Shown here: piece by piece, positions 19,083 to 28,882 of the stretch | How the letters are laid out: each line of letters starts with the position of its first letter | Numbering within the stretch: the stretch's first letter is position 1 | Assembly: GCA_947624135.1 (NCBI GenBank) | Contig: CANQIV010000006.1 | Location: 1-32,981 of the forward strand | Direction of reading: 5' to 3' | Length of the DNA stretch: 32,981 bases | Source: an uncultured Bacilli bacterium | Lineage (GTDB): Bacteria; Bacillota_I; Bacilli_A; RF39; UBA660 | Made by a program: the position numbers and the translations under genes | Notes under the pieces: model-generated | Database searches by the model: none | Told to the model about the DNA's origin: nothing | Seen by the model: the letters and a program-made list of their open reading frames with translations, nothing else

Positions 19083-20354
19083 TTATTCCACTATCTTTTC
19101 ATCTAAAAAATCTATTACATCATCATGATTAATTTTATATTCTTCTTTTGTTTGATTATTTTTAATAGTCAATATTCCACTTTTCTTTTCTTCTTCACCT
19201 ATTATAATTATAAATTTAGTATTTAATTTATCTGCATTTTTAAAGTTATTTTTTAAGTTTCTATTGCAATAATCCATATCAACTATAAAACCATTTAATC
19301 TTAAATCATTTGTAATATGTATAGCAAAATCTTTTTCATTTTCACTCATAGATATTACATAGCAATCAATATTTTTTATTAAAGGCATTTCTACATTTTC
19401 ATATTGTAACGCAGTCATAAGTCTTTCCATACCCATAGCAAACCCAACTCCACTAGTTTTAGGTCCATCAAGTGTCTCAACTAGGTTATCGTATCTTCCA
19501 CCACCGCAAAGTACATTTTGGCTTCCAAATCCTTCTACACTAGCTTCTACCTCGAATACTGTATGAGTATAATAATCTAATCCTCTAACTAAATTAGTAT
19601 TAATCTCGTAATCTATATTCATGCTTTTTAAATATTCTTTTACTTTCTCAAAGTGTTCTTTACTATAATCTGTTAGATAATCTATAGTTCTTGGTGCGTT
19701 TTTCATGATATCTAAATCACTATCTACTTTACAATCTAATATTCTAAGTGGATTTTTTTTGAATCTTTCTTTACAATCTTCACAAAGTTCATCTAAGTGA
19801 GGTCTAAAATATTCTATTAAAGCATTTCTATAATTATTTCTAGATTCATTATCACCTAATGTGTTTATATTTACTTTTATTCCTTTTAAACCAAGTAATT
19901 TATATAAATTAACTGGTATACTTATTATTTCAGCATCTAGTAATGGATCTTCGCTTCCAAATGCTTCTACACCAAATTGTGTGAATTGTCTAAATCTACC
20001 TGATTGTGGTCTTTCATATCTAAACATTGGTCCCATATACCAAGCTTTTGTTGGTACAGTATGATTTCCATACATTTTATTTTCAATATAACTTCTAACG
20101 ATACTAGCAGTACCTTCTGGTCTCAGTGTTAAATCTCTATCTCCTCTATCTTTAAAATCATAAGTTTCTTTTGTTACTATGTCTGTTGTTTCAAAAGCAC
20201 CTCTATGAAATAAATTACTAGATTCAAATATTGGAGTTTCAAAATATTCATAGTTATATTTTTCCATTAATCCTTCGATTAATTCTCTAACATAAAGTAA
20301 TTTTTTACCATCTTCTCCATATATATCATACGTTCCCTTTGGTTTTTGTATCAT
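19083..20354 (-). CDS. hisS: Histidyl-tRNA synthetase
   Basis: 423 aa; KGTYDIYGEDGKK, TLRPEGTASIVRSY, GPMFRYERPQSGRFRQFTQFGVEAFG, LVRGLDYYTHTVFEV, GGGRYDNLV. Confidence 0.97.
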   Translation of the reverse strand: MIQKPKGTYDIYGEDGKKLLYVRELIEGLMEKYNYEYFETPIFESSNLFHRGAFETTDIVTKETYDFKDRGDRDLTLRPEGTASIVRSYIENKMYGNHTVPTKAWYMGPMFRYERPQSGRFRQFTQFGVEAFGSEDPLLDAEIISIPVNLYKLLGLKGIKVNINTLGDNESRNNYRNALIEYFRPHLDELCEDCKERFKKNPLRILDCKVDSDLDIMKNAPRTIDYLTDYSKEHFEKVKEYLKSMNIDYEINTNLVRGLDYYTHTVFEVEASVEGFGSQNVLCGGGRYDNLVETLDGPKTSGVGFAMGMERLMTALQYENVEMPLIKNIDCYVISMSENEKDFAIHITNDLRLNGFIVDMDYCNRNLKNNFKNADKLNTKFIIIIGEEEKKSGILTIKNNQTKEEYKINHDDVIDFLDEKIVE

Positions 20355-21420
20355 TTTTTACCTCCTGTTTTGTTACTTTTTTTATATTTTTAGCTATATC
20401 ATTTTTATAATATTTATATGTTGTAAGGGCTGTTATTGTAAGTGGGAATGAAATAAATACTCCTAAAAGTCCAAATAGTTTTCCACCTGCAAAAAGAGCA
20501 ATTATAGTAAATAATGGATGTATTTTATTTGTTTTTCCATATACCGTTGGATTTATTACATAACTATCTACTGAACTTAATATAGCGAAAGTTATGAATG
20601 TTCTAATAAGTAAAGCTGGAGATACTACGAATGCGGTAATGGATGCGATTATATTGACACTTATACCTCCAAAAAATGGAATAAGGTTTGCGATTGCGGC
20701 AAGGAATCCTAATAATATAGCATTTGGATGACCTATTATTGTATAAGCAAGAGTATATTCTATAAAAGTTATAAACATTATTTGTACAAGTCCGCTTAAA
20801 AAATTTCTCATTTGAACATCGAGCGCTTTTACATAACTATAAGTTTTTGCTTTTTTCTTAATAAAGAATTCTTTTATTTCTCTTCTTATATCTTGCATAT
20901 CTATTAAAAAATAAATGAAAGCTGCAAATATTATAAATAGTTTTGAAACAAGTCCTATTGATGTATCTATTATGTTGATTGCTCCATTTGATACATAAGT
21001 ACCAAAGTTACTTAGTATACCTTTAAATGCACCTTCTAAGTTTGATTCAAGTCCAGAAATATTTAAATCGAAATTTTTTTCTTCTATTGATTTTATAAAT
21101 TCAATTATGTTGTTAAATAAACTTGTCAATTGTCCAAACATTACTGTTGATATTAAATATATAACAAAACTTGCAAGGAGTAAAATACAAACAAGTATTA
21201 TTGTTACACCTAACCATTTAGGAATTTTTTTTTCTAACATTTTTTCTAGGAATGGATATAGTGCATAAGCTATACCGAATGCGAATAGAAATGGTAGAAT
21301 TATTTCAAAAATTTTACCTACTATACCAATCCATAAGTTCCCTGTTTTATAAACAAAGAAAACTATTAAAGCAATTAAAGCTAAATTTATTAATTTATAA
21401 TTTATTTTATTCTTTAACAT
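20326..21420 (-). CDS. AI-2E family transporter (YtvI/PerM-like permease)
   Basis: 364 aa polytopic protein; NAILLGFLAAIANLIPFFGGISVNIIA, INPTVYGKTNKIHPLFTIIALFAGGKLFGLLGVFISFPL. Confidence 0.9.
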   Translation of the reverse strand: MLKNKINYKLINLALIALIVFFVYKTGNLWIGIVGKIFEIILPFLFAFGIAYALYPFLEKMLEKKIPKWLGVTIILVCILLLASFVIYLISTVMFGQLTSLFNNIIEFIKSIEEKNFDLNISGLESNLEGAFKGILSNFGTYVSNGAINIIDTSIGLVSKLFIIFAAFIYFLIDMQDIRREIKEFFIKKKAKTYSYVKALDVQMRNFLSGLVQIMFITFIEYTLAYTIIGHPNAILLGFLAAIANLIPFFGGISVNIIASITAFVVSPALLIRTFITFAILSSVDSYVINPTVYGKTNKIHPLFTIIALFAGGKLFGLLGVFISFPLTITALTTYKYYKNDIAKNIKKVTKQEVKNDTKTKGNV

Positions 21421-21421
21421 A

Positions 21422-21862
21422 TTATCCTCTACTTTCTAAAATTATTGTAATTGGTCCATCATTAGTAATATTTACTTTCATATCTTCACCAAATATACCT
21501 GTTTCAACATGAACATACTCTTTTAATTTATTATTAAATTCATCATATAGTTTTGATGCTTCTTCACTTTTCATAGCTTTTATATAACTAGGTCTATTTC
21601 CTTTTTGAGTATCTGCATATAGTGTGAATTGTGAAATACTAAGTATACTTCCATTTATATCAAGTATTGATTTATTCATTATACCATATTCATCATCAAA
21701 TATTCTTAAATTTATTATTTTTTTTACAATATAATCTATGTCACTACTTGTATCGGTAGTTGTAAAACCTACAAGTATTACAAGTCCATTATTAATAGAA
21801 CCTACTTGTTTTTTATTTACACTTACGCTTGATTTTAAACTTCTTTGTACTATTACTTTCAT
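21422..21862 (-). CDS. dtd: D-aminoacyl-tRNA deacylase
   Basis: 146 aa; MKVIVQRSLKSSVSV, SILSISQFTLYADTQKGNRPSYIKAM, VETGIFGEDMKVNITNDGPITIILES. Confidence 0.97.
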   Translation of the reverse strand: MKVIVQRSLKSSVSVNKKQVGSINNGLVILVGFTTTDTSSDIDYIVKKIINLRIFDDEYGIMNKSILDINGSILSISQFTLYADTQKGNRPSYIKAMKSEEASKLYDEFNNKLKEYVHVETGIFGEDMKVNITNDGPITIILESRG

Positions 21863-21876
21863 TTTTTCACTCTTTT

Positions 21877-24051
21877 TTATTTTATAATTCTTTCTACTTT
21901 AATTATACTATCTAATATTTCTAAATCTCTAATAAATTTATCTAACTTTTCTTTATTTTGTACTAATATAGATATATCAAATAGAAAATCCTCAGTTGTA
22001 TTTATTGTATTTATACTTTGTACTGTTATATCTTGAGTAGATGTTTTAGCTACTATATCCATGAGTACGTTTTTATTGTTGTTAGCTCTTACTAATATAT
22101 TAGTTAAATATTTTTTATCTACGTTATCGTTCCATTTTACATCGATTAATCTTTCTTCTATATCACTTATATTAGGACAATTATTTCTATGTACGCTTAT
22201 ACCATTTCCTTTAGTAATATATCCTACTATATTATCACCTTTTATAGGTTTACAACAAGCTGCTATATTAACTTTTATTTGATCAATTCCTTCTACTATT
22301 ATATCATCTTTAATATTTATATCAACATGATCATTTGAATTTACTTTAGAAAGTATTATTTCTTCTTTAGTTAATTCTTGATTTTGTAATATATTTATAA
22401 CTGAAAGTGGACTATATTTATTACTTCCTATACCTATATATAATTCATTTATATCTCCTATATTTAATTCATTTAATATTTTAGATATATTTTCTTCTTT
22501 AAAAAATTCTACATTTGATATTTTTTTTCGTTTGAGTGCTTTTAAAAGTAGTTCTTCACCCTTTTTTAAGTTTTCTTCTTTATCTATTCTATTAAAATAT
22601 GCTTTTATTTTATTTTTTGCTTGTGATGTATAGGCCATATTTAACCACTCTCTTGATGGAGTAGCTGTTTTACTTGTATTAATTTTAATTATGTCATTAT
22701 CTTGTAATTTATAATCAAGCGGTTCTATATTACCATTTATAATTGCACCTACAGTTGAATCTCCTACTTTTGTATGTACTTTATATGCAAAATCTATAGG
22801 TGTTGAACCAAGTGGAAGTTCTATTATATCTCCTTTGGGTGTAAATACATATATAATTTTTTTTAATATTTCTTCTTTTACACTATTTACGAAAATTTCA
22901 TCATTTGATTCTTCGTTTGATAATTCCATTATAGATCTAAAGAATTGTAATTTTTCTTCCATTGCGGATTGTAGCACTGCTTTACCTTTTTCTTTATAAG
23001 CCCAGTGACTTGCAACACCATGTTCTGCTAAATCATCCATTTCATAAGTTCTTATTTGTATTTCGTAAAGTTGTCCATTTTCACCAAATACTGTTGTATG
23101 CAATGATTGATATCCATTTTCTTTAGGCATTGCAATATAATCTTTAAATCTTTTTGGAATAGGTCTATATTTAGAATGTATAATACCTAATGTTTGATAA
23201 CAACATGCTTCTGTATCTACAAAAATTCTAAGTGCATTTAAATCATATATATCACTAAATCTTCTACCAGTGTCAAGTTTTTTATAAATACTATAAATAC
23301 TTTTTGCTCTACCTTTTATTTTATGTTTTATTCCATGACTATTTAAAAGTTTTATTAAAGCATCTTTCATAAGTTCTACATTTGAATTTCTCTCTACTTT
23401 AGTTTGATTTAACTTTTCAACTATGGAAAAATATACATCTGGTTTTGAGTATCTAAGTGATAAATCTTCTAATTCACTTTTAATTTTATTCATTCCAAGT
23501 CTATGTGCGATTGGTACAAGTATTTCAAGTGTTTCAATTGCATTTTCTTTTTGTTTTTTTTCACTCAATATCCAAAGTGTTCTCATATTGTGAAGCCTAT
23601 CTGCAAGTTTTATTGTTATTACTCTAACATCTTCTGTAATACCTACTATAATTTTTCTTTGATTAGCAAGCATTGCTTCATTATCGGAACTACTAAAGTT
23701 TAATTTATTTATTTTAGTTACTCCATCAACTAGGTTTGCTATTTCAAGTCCAAATTCTTCTTCTAATTCTTTTTTTGTAACGTCACATTCTTTCATTGTA
23801 TCGTGAAGGAGTGCTGCTGATATTGTCTGATAGTCAGCATTTATATCTGATAAAATATACGCAACATTTAGTGGGTGTGTTATATAATCTTCACCTGTAT
23901 GTCTTTTTTGAAAAGCATGTTTTTCTTTTGCAAACTCATATGCATGTTTTATTACATTTTTATCTTCTTCATTAAATATATATGTTGATACTTTATCATA
24001 TAATTCTTCAAATGATATATTAGGCTTATCTTTTCTCATGTAAATCACCAT
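21877..24051 (-). CDS. rel: RelA/SpoT family (p)ppGpp synthetase (long Rel) with substituted hydrolase HD motif
   Basis: HD domain (TGEDYITHPLNVAYIL, LLHDTMKECD, KLADRLHNMRTL), synthetase GRAKSIYSIYKKL, RFKDYIAMPKENGYQSLHTTVFG, YEIQIRT, AEHGVASHWAYK, TGS, C-terminal ACT-like; likely start is the inner ATG at 24039 (MRKDKPN). Confidence 0.94.
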   Translation of the reverse strand: MVIYMRKDKPNISFEELYDKVSTYIFNEEDKNVIKHAYEFAKEKHAFQKRHTGEDYITHPLNVAYILSDINADYQTISAALLHDTMKECDVTKKELEEEFGLEIANLVDGVTKINKLNFSSSDNEAMLANQRKIIVGITEDVRVITIKLADRLHNMRTLWILSEKKQKENAIETLEILVPIAHRLGMNKIKSELEDLSLRYSKPDVYFSIVEKLNQTKVERNSNVELMKDALIKLLNSHGIKHKIKGRAKSIYSIYKKLDTGRRFSDIYDLNALRIFVDTEACCYQTLGIIHSKYRPIPKRFKDYIAMPKENGYQSLHTTVFGENGQLYEIQIRTYEMDDLAEHGVASHWAYKEKGKAVLQSAMEEKLQFFRSIMELSNEESNDEIFVNSVKEEILKKIIYVFTPKGDIIELPLGSTPIDFAYKVHTKVGDSTVGAIINGNIEPLDYKLQDNDIIKINTSKTATPSREWLNMAYTSQAKNKIKAYFNRIDKEENLKKGEELLLKALKRKKISNVEFFKEENISKILNELNIGDINELYIGIGSNKYSPLSVINILQNQELTKEEIILSKVNSNDHVDINIKDDIIVEGIDQIKVNIAACCKPIKGDNIVGYITKGNGISVHRNNCPNISDIEERLIDVKWNDNVDKKYLTNILVRANNNKNVLMDIVAKTSTQDITVQSINTINTTEDFLFDISILVQNKEKLDKFIRDLEILDSIIKVERIIK

Positions 24052-24090
24052 TAATATTATATCATGATTTTTAATTCATTAAAAGAAAAA

Positions 24091-24108
24091 AGATTGAAAA
24101 ATCAATCT
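24091..24108 (-). terminator. Rho-independent terminator overlapping the secG stop codon
   Basis: Minus strand AGATTGA-TTTT-TCAATCT then T6; overlaps the stop codon at 24107-24109. Confidence 0.7.
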
Positions 24109-24313
24109 ATAATATTATACATAATACAAAGAAAGCGACACCTAAAACTATAGTTGTATATGTTATAAATAGTTCTCCTCCTCTTTCTTTTCTATTTTTA
24201 AATAAATCTTCATTACCACCTGTAATAATAGAAGAAGCACCTTCTGCTTTTCCACTTTGTAGTAATACTATACCTATTATCAATATTGATACTATTATTA
24301 ATACAGTTGTCAT
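24107..24313 (-). CDS. secG: Preprotein translocase subunit SecG
   Basis: 68 aa; two TM helices, VSILIIGIVLLQSGKAEGASSIITGGNEDLF. Confidence 0.9.
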   Translation of the reverse strand: MTTVLIIVSILIIGIVLLQSGKAEGASSIITGGNEDLFKNRKERGGELFITYTTIVLGVAFFVLCIIL

Positions 24314-24358
24314 ATATTCCTCCTACTTGTTATAATTTATCATAAAATATTTAATAAA

Positions 24359-25642
24359 TCAAGATTTATCTATAATATATATAGTTTTATTATCTAAATT
24401 TATATTTTCTATTATCTTTTGTGCATCTTTTATATTTAATTCATCTATTTTTTTATAGTCATCTAATATTACTTTATTATAATTCATAATGTTACTCATT
24501 ATTTTATTATTAATTGAATATATATTGTCGCTTCTATATATACAATTACTCTTTCTAACTTTCTTCTTTCTTTCTAATTCTTCTTTTGTTATACTTAAAT
24601 CTTTTAATGATTCTTCTATTTGTTTTAAAACTTGTTCTTTTTCTTTTGATTCAAACATTATAATAGCAAGTATATGTTTATTAGTATTTATTAGAGTAAT
24701 GTCTAAATCGTGAGTTATTAAATTTTGTTTTTGTAAATTTTCATTTAATAAAGATGTTCTACCTAATTTTAAATCTAGTATTGTTCCTAAATATGTTTTT
24801 ATATCATTTATGTTATAGTTTAATTTAGAACAATCTATTTTATATCCTATAGCTACTTTAGGTATTTCTATATCCATATTTATTTGTTCTTTTTCTTTTT
24901 CTACTTTATTTGGTTCATCATATTCTTTTATTTTTACTTTATTAAATTTAGGAAATTTTTTCTTTTCTTGATTTATTTTTACAATTTCTATTACCTCTTC
25001 AGGATTGACATTACCTGTTATTACTAAAAACATATTAGCGGGGTGATAAAAGGTGTTGTAACAATTATATAAATCTTCTTTTGTTATCTTTCTTACATCT
25101 TTTATTGTACCAGCTATTGGATATTTTATTGGATGTTTAATAAATGAATTATATATTATACCATTATACATTTTAAAAAATGGATCATCTTCATACATTT
25201 TTATTTCTTGCTCTATTATTCCTTTTTCTTTTTCTACATTTTCATCTGTGAAATATGGATCTTGAACATAATCGAGTAAATAATTTAAATTTTCATTAAA
25301 AGAATTTGAACCACTAAAAAGATATGTAGTTTTGTAATTTGATGTGTTTGCGTTTGCATCGCACCCTCTTTCAGAATAAAATGTAAATGGATCTATTTCA
25401 TCTTTTTGTTCAAACATTTTGTGCTCCAAAAAGTGAGCAACACCTAGTGGTACTTTTATCATTTTCTTTTCACCATTTGGAACAAATTCATCGTAAACTG
25501 AACCAAATTTTGTTGAAAATGTAGCATATATACCATTTACATTTTCTTTAGGTATTACATATATAGTAAGTCCATTTTCAAGTGTTTCACTTGTTAATAC
25601 TAAATCTAATTTTTCTAACTTACTCTTCTCCATTTGTTTCAC
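24359..25642 (-). CDS. M16 family peptidase, YmfH-like (catalytic HxxEH present)
   Basis: 427 aa; GVAHFLEHKMFEQ zinc motif, EKGIIEQEIKMYEDDPFFKMYNGIIYNSFIKHPIKYPIAGT. Confidence 0.9.
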   Translation of the reverse strand: MKQMEKSKLEKLDLVLTSETLENGLTIYVIPKENVNGIYATFSTKFGSVYDEFVPNGEKKMIKVPLGVAHFLEHKMFEQKDEIDPFTFYSERGCDANANTSNYKTTYLFSGSNSFNENLNYLLDYVQDPYFTDENVEKEKGIIEQEIKMYEDDPFFKMYNGIIYNSFIKHPIKYPIAGTIKDVRKITKEDLYNCYNTFYHPANMFLVITGNVNPEEVIEIVKINQEKKKFPKFNKVKIKEYDEPNKVEKEKEQINMDIEIPKVAIGYKIDCSKLNYNINDIKTYLGTILDLKLGRTSLLNENLQKQNLITHDLDITLINTNKHILAIIMFESKEKEQVLKQIEESLKDLSITKEELERKKKVRKSNCIYRSDNIYSINNKIMSNIMNYNKVILDDYKKIDELNIKDAQKIIENINLDNKTIYIIDKS

Positions 25643-26921
25643 CCTCTAATAAATATATTATATCTAAATGTATTTTCTTTGCTAAATTCATAACATCTTT
25701 TTTAGTTACTTTATTTATTTTTAAAAATCTAGTATCAATATCATCACTATTTAAATATTCTATACCTGCATATAAACTAATTAAACTTTCAGGATCATCT
25801 TCCAATTCTTTTAAACTATTTACATATGTTATTTTTGCTTTTATTATATCGTCATTTGAAAATTTACCTTTTTTCATATTGTATACTTCTCTTTTTATAA
25901 GAGATAATGTTTTCTTTAAATCTTCTTTATTTATTCCAGCATTTATAGTCAATATACTATTTAATGGAACTCCAACTGAAGATATGTAGTAGCACAAACT
26001 ATTTTTTTCTCTTACATTTTTAAATAATTTTGAATCTGGTCCACCACCTAATATATATGAATATACATTTAAAACATATCTTAATTCAAAATCACTCATT
26101 TTATCTATTTTATAACCTAATACTAATTTACTTTGATTTATTTTTTGTTTTTCTATTATTGTTTTAGGTAAAAATCTAGTTCTTCTTGCTTTTATAAAAT
26201 GTGATTCACTTGGTTTTTTTAAAGTTTTTATATTTGAAAAATTATCTTCTATTACTTTTTTTATGTGTCTTTCATTTACATTTCCTATAACAAATATATC
26301 TATGATATCACTGTTTAGTATTGTAGTATAGTATTTATATAAATCTTTACTATTTAATTTTTCTAAATCTTCTATATATCCACAACTCCTATATGAAATT
26401 ATAGAATCTGGTTCCATGTTTTCTAAACATCTAGTTTTACTATATTTATCAGGATTTTCTTTACTAGACATTATATCATCTTTAAGTAAGTTATAAGCTA
26501 ATTTAAAACTATCTTCATTAAATTTAATCCCTGTTCTTGTTTTTTCTATATTAGGATTAAAAATTAAATCTGATAAAAATTTTATGGATTTATCAAGCAT
26601 TCCTTTTTCTGTATATTCTTCATTTAAGAATGTAATATCAAATCCCATTACATTATATTTTCCTGATATATAATTCATACCTCTATAATATAAGTCATAT
26701 AAGTTTTCAGTTTCAATTGTCATAAGTCTTTTAGTACCTAATTTTTCTGTTGAATCACATAACATATTTATTATCATATTTCTTTTTGTTATTTCTTCTT
26801 TATTTACTTTTCTTTTAAAATTTATTTTAACTGTAACTGTTTTAAATTTATCAGTTTTAATTATGTGTAAATTATATGAATATGAACTTATTTTTTTGTA
26901 CTTCATTATTTCACCTCTCAT
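25620..26921 (-). CDS. M16 family protein, YmfF-like (no HxxEH)
   Basis: 433 aa; M16-like, VLGYKIDKMSDFELRYVLNVYSYILGGGPDSKLFKNVREKNSLCYYISS; paired with the YmfH-like gene. Confidence 0.88.
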   Translation of the reverse strand: MRGEIMKYKKISSYSYNLHIIKTDKFKTVTVKINFKRKVNKEEITKRNMIINMLCDSTEKLGTKRLMTIETENLYDLYYRGMNYISGKYNVMGFDITFLNEEYTEKGMLDKSIKFLSDLIFNPNIEKTRTGIKFNEDSFKLAYNLLKDDIMSSKENPDKYSKTRCLENMEPDSIISYRSCGYIEDLEKLNSKDLYKYYTTILNSDIIDIFVIGNVNERHIKKVIEDNFSNIKTLKKPSESHFIKARRTRFLPKTIIEKQKINQSKLVLGYKIDKMSDFELRYVLNVYSYILGGGPDSKLFKNVREKNSLCYYISSVGVPLNSILTINAGINKEDLKKTLSLIKREVYNMKKGKFSNDDIIKAKITYVNSLKELEDDPESLISLYAGIEYLNSDDIDTRFLKINKVTKKDVMNLAKKIHLDIIYLLEGETNGEE

Positions 26922-26973
26922 AATAAAGTAAAGTATTTTAATACAAAACTTTATAAATTTTTTTGTTAATTTT

Positions 26974-27663
26974 TTATAGTTTTATTGCTGATTCGAGCGC
27001 TAGTTCTATCATCTCATTAAAATTTGTTTGTCTCTCTTCGGGTGTTGTTTCTTCTTTTGTTTCTAAATTATCAGATATTGTAAGTAAACATGAAGCTTGT
27101 TTACCTAATTTGCTTGCTATAAATAAAAGTCCAAATGATTCCATTTCAGCACATAAACATTTTTTATTGTTATATAAATCTTTTATGTCTACATCGCTAT
27201 AAAATACATCTGTTGAATAAACTCTTCCCTCTATTATATTATTATTAACCTCTTTTATTTTATTATTTATATATTCACTTGATTTTATAATATTTTCATT
27301 ATATCCTTGTACTTTTGCAAAACTAGAATCTGAGTATGATTCAGTAACTAATATTATATCATATAAATTTAAATTTTTAGTATAAGCTCCTGCTGAACCT
27401 ATTCTAATTATATTTTCTACATCGTAAAATTTATATAGTTCATATGAATAGATACCTATACTAGGTATTCCCATACCACTTGACATTACTGTTATTTCTT
27501 TATTTTTATATTTTCCAGTGTAAGCATACATTCCTCTTACACTATTTACAAGTTTAGCATCTTTTAAATAATGGCTTGCTATATATTTAGCGCGCATAGG
27601 ATCTCCTGGCATAAGTACTGTTTTTGCTATTTCACCTTTTTTTGCTTCGTTATGTGGTGTCAT
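26974..27663 (-). CDS. deoD: Purine-nucleoside phosphorylase DeoD
   Basis: 229 aa; TPHNEAKKGEIAKTVLMPGDPMRAKYIA, VMSSGMGIPSIGIYSYEL, CAEMESFGL, TISDNL. Confidence 0.96.
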   Translation of the reverse strand: MTPHNEAKKGEIAKTVLMPGDPMRAKYIASHYLKDAKLVNSVRGMYAYTGKYKNKEITVMSSGMGIPSIGIYSYELYKFYDVENIIRIGSAGAYTKNLNLYDIILVTESYSDSSFAKVQGYNENIIKSSEYINNKIKEVNNNIIEGRVYSTDVFYSDVDIKDLYNNKKCLCAEMESFGLLFIASKLGKQASCLLTISDNLETKEETTPEERQTNFNEMIELALESAIKL

Positions 27664-27706
27664 TAAATCATTCCCTTCTTATAAAATTATTATATCATGA
27701 AAAGAA

Positions 27707-27733
27707 AAAAAAGATAATATATTTATCTTTTTT
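27707..27733 (-). terminator. Rho-independent (likely bidirectional) hairpin downstream of deoD or the YihY gene region
   Basis: Perfect 11-bp stem AAAAAAGATAA / TTATCTTTTTT with 5-nt loop and T-run; lies between the YihY gene end (27787) and the deoD start (27663). Confidence 0.6.
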
Positions 27734-27786
27734 ATTGCCCTTTTTGTAGTCTATATGTGGCAACACTATTATTATGTATAAAATTT

Positions 27787-28596
27787 TTATTTATATTCTT
27801 GTTTTTTAGTATTAATTGCTATACCTATTACTAATATATAAGATATTATATATGTAATTAACATAAGTATTACTATATTAGATAAGCTTCCATAAAATAT
27901 ATCATAATTTGAAAAATGTGTTACCCAAAATGAATATATTTGAACTACTATAATTGAAGATATTGTAGCAAATATTGCTCCTTTTGTTGTATCTTTACTC
28001 ATTATTTTAGAATCTGGTGCGATTGTATATATAAGTTTTAAATTAAAATATATTACAAATATTGAAAATGGCCATTTTAATATTATAAATAAAGAATATA
28101 TTAATTTTACTAAACCTTTATCAGATATTTTTGATAGTAGTAAGTTAAGTAAATAATTTCCAAATCCTATAAATCCTAACATAAATATAAATAATAGTAT
28201 TATGAGTATTATAAGAAAAATTGATTTAACTCTTCTTTTTATATAATCATCATTTTTAAATCCATATAAGTTATTACTTACAAGTATTAATGCGTGTGAG
28301 CCATTACTTGCAAGGAAAAAACCTATAAGCATAAATATTGCAATATTCATATCGAAACCTTTTCCTTGTATAAAAGAATTAAGTATTTCTGATATGTTAT
28401 TTGGAAATGTTGATGAAATTACGTTAACTACTGAATTTACATTTACCCCTAATCCATGTGCGATAACGCCAATTAATGTAAGTATTGGAAATATCGAAAG
28501 TACCAAAAAGAAAGCTAAATTACCTGGTAAATACGCCATACTCGGACTCATCATTATTTTTAATAATTTCTTTAAATATATTTTAAATTTTTGCAT
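27787..28596 (-). CDS. YihY/virulence factor BrkB family membrane protein
   Basis: 269 aa; MMSPSMAYLPGNLAFFLVLSIFPILTLIG, FFLASNGSHALILVSNNLYG, WPFSIFVIYFNLKLIYTIAPDSK, GAIFATISSIIVVQIYSFW. Confidence 0.9.
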   Translation of the reverse strand: MQKFKIYLKKLLKIMMSPSMAYLPGNLAFFLVLSIFPILTLIGVIAHGLGVNVNSVVNVISSTFPNNISEILNSFIQGKGFDMNIAIFMLIGFFLASNGSHALILVSNNLYGFKNDDYIKRRVKSIFLIILIILLFIFMLGFIGFGNYLLNLLLSKISDKGLVKLIYSLFIILKWPFSIFVIYFNLKLIYTIAPDSKIMSKDTTKGAIFATISSIIVVQIYSFWVTHFSNYDIFYGSLSNIVILMLITYIISYILVIGIAINTKKQEYK

Positions 28597-28602
28597 TTAT
28601 TC

Positions 28603-28797
28603 CTACTTTTCTTTTATATGTATTAATCCTTTTGAAACCTCTTCTAATGCTTTTCCTATATTTTTTGTTGATTTATATTCACTTAATTGATAATACTCTG
28701 TTTCGTCCATTTCTTTAACTCTTTTTGAAACGATATTAACAAGTAAAAATTTTGATCCTACTTGATTAAGTAATTTATCTATTGATGGATATATCAT
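28603..28797 (-). CDS. rpoZ: DNA-directed RNA polymerase omega subunit
   Basis: 64 aa; YPSIDKLLNQVGSKFLLVNIVSKRVKEM...NIGKALEEVSKGLI. Confidence 0.9.
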   Translation of the reverse strand: MIYPSIDKLLNQVGSKFLLVNIVSKRVKEMDETEYYQLSEYKSTKNIGKALEEVSKGLIHIKEK

Positions 28798-28882
28798 AAT
28801 TTTCCCTCCTCTATTATTTATAGAATATAATATATTATTATTTTATTCAAGTATTTTACTAAAATTTGACATTTCTTTTACA

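Noticed and set aside
25582-25989. 135-aa + strand ORF spanning the ymfH/ymfF-like junction
   Set aside because: Antisense to two supported M16 genes; no homology motif.
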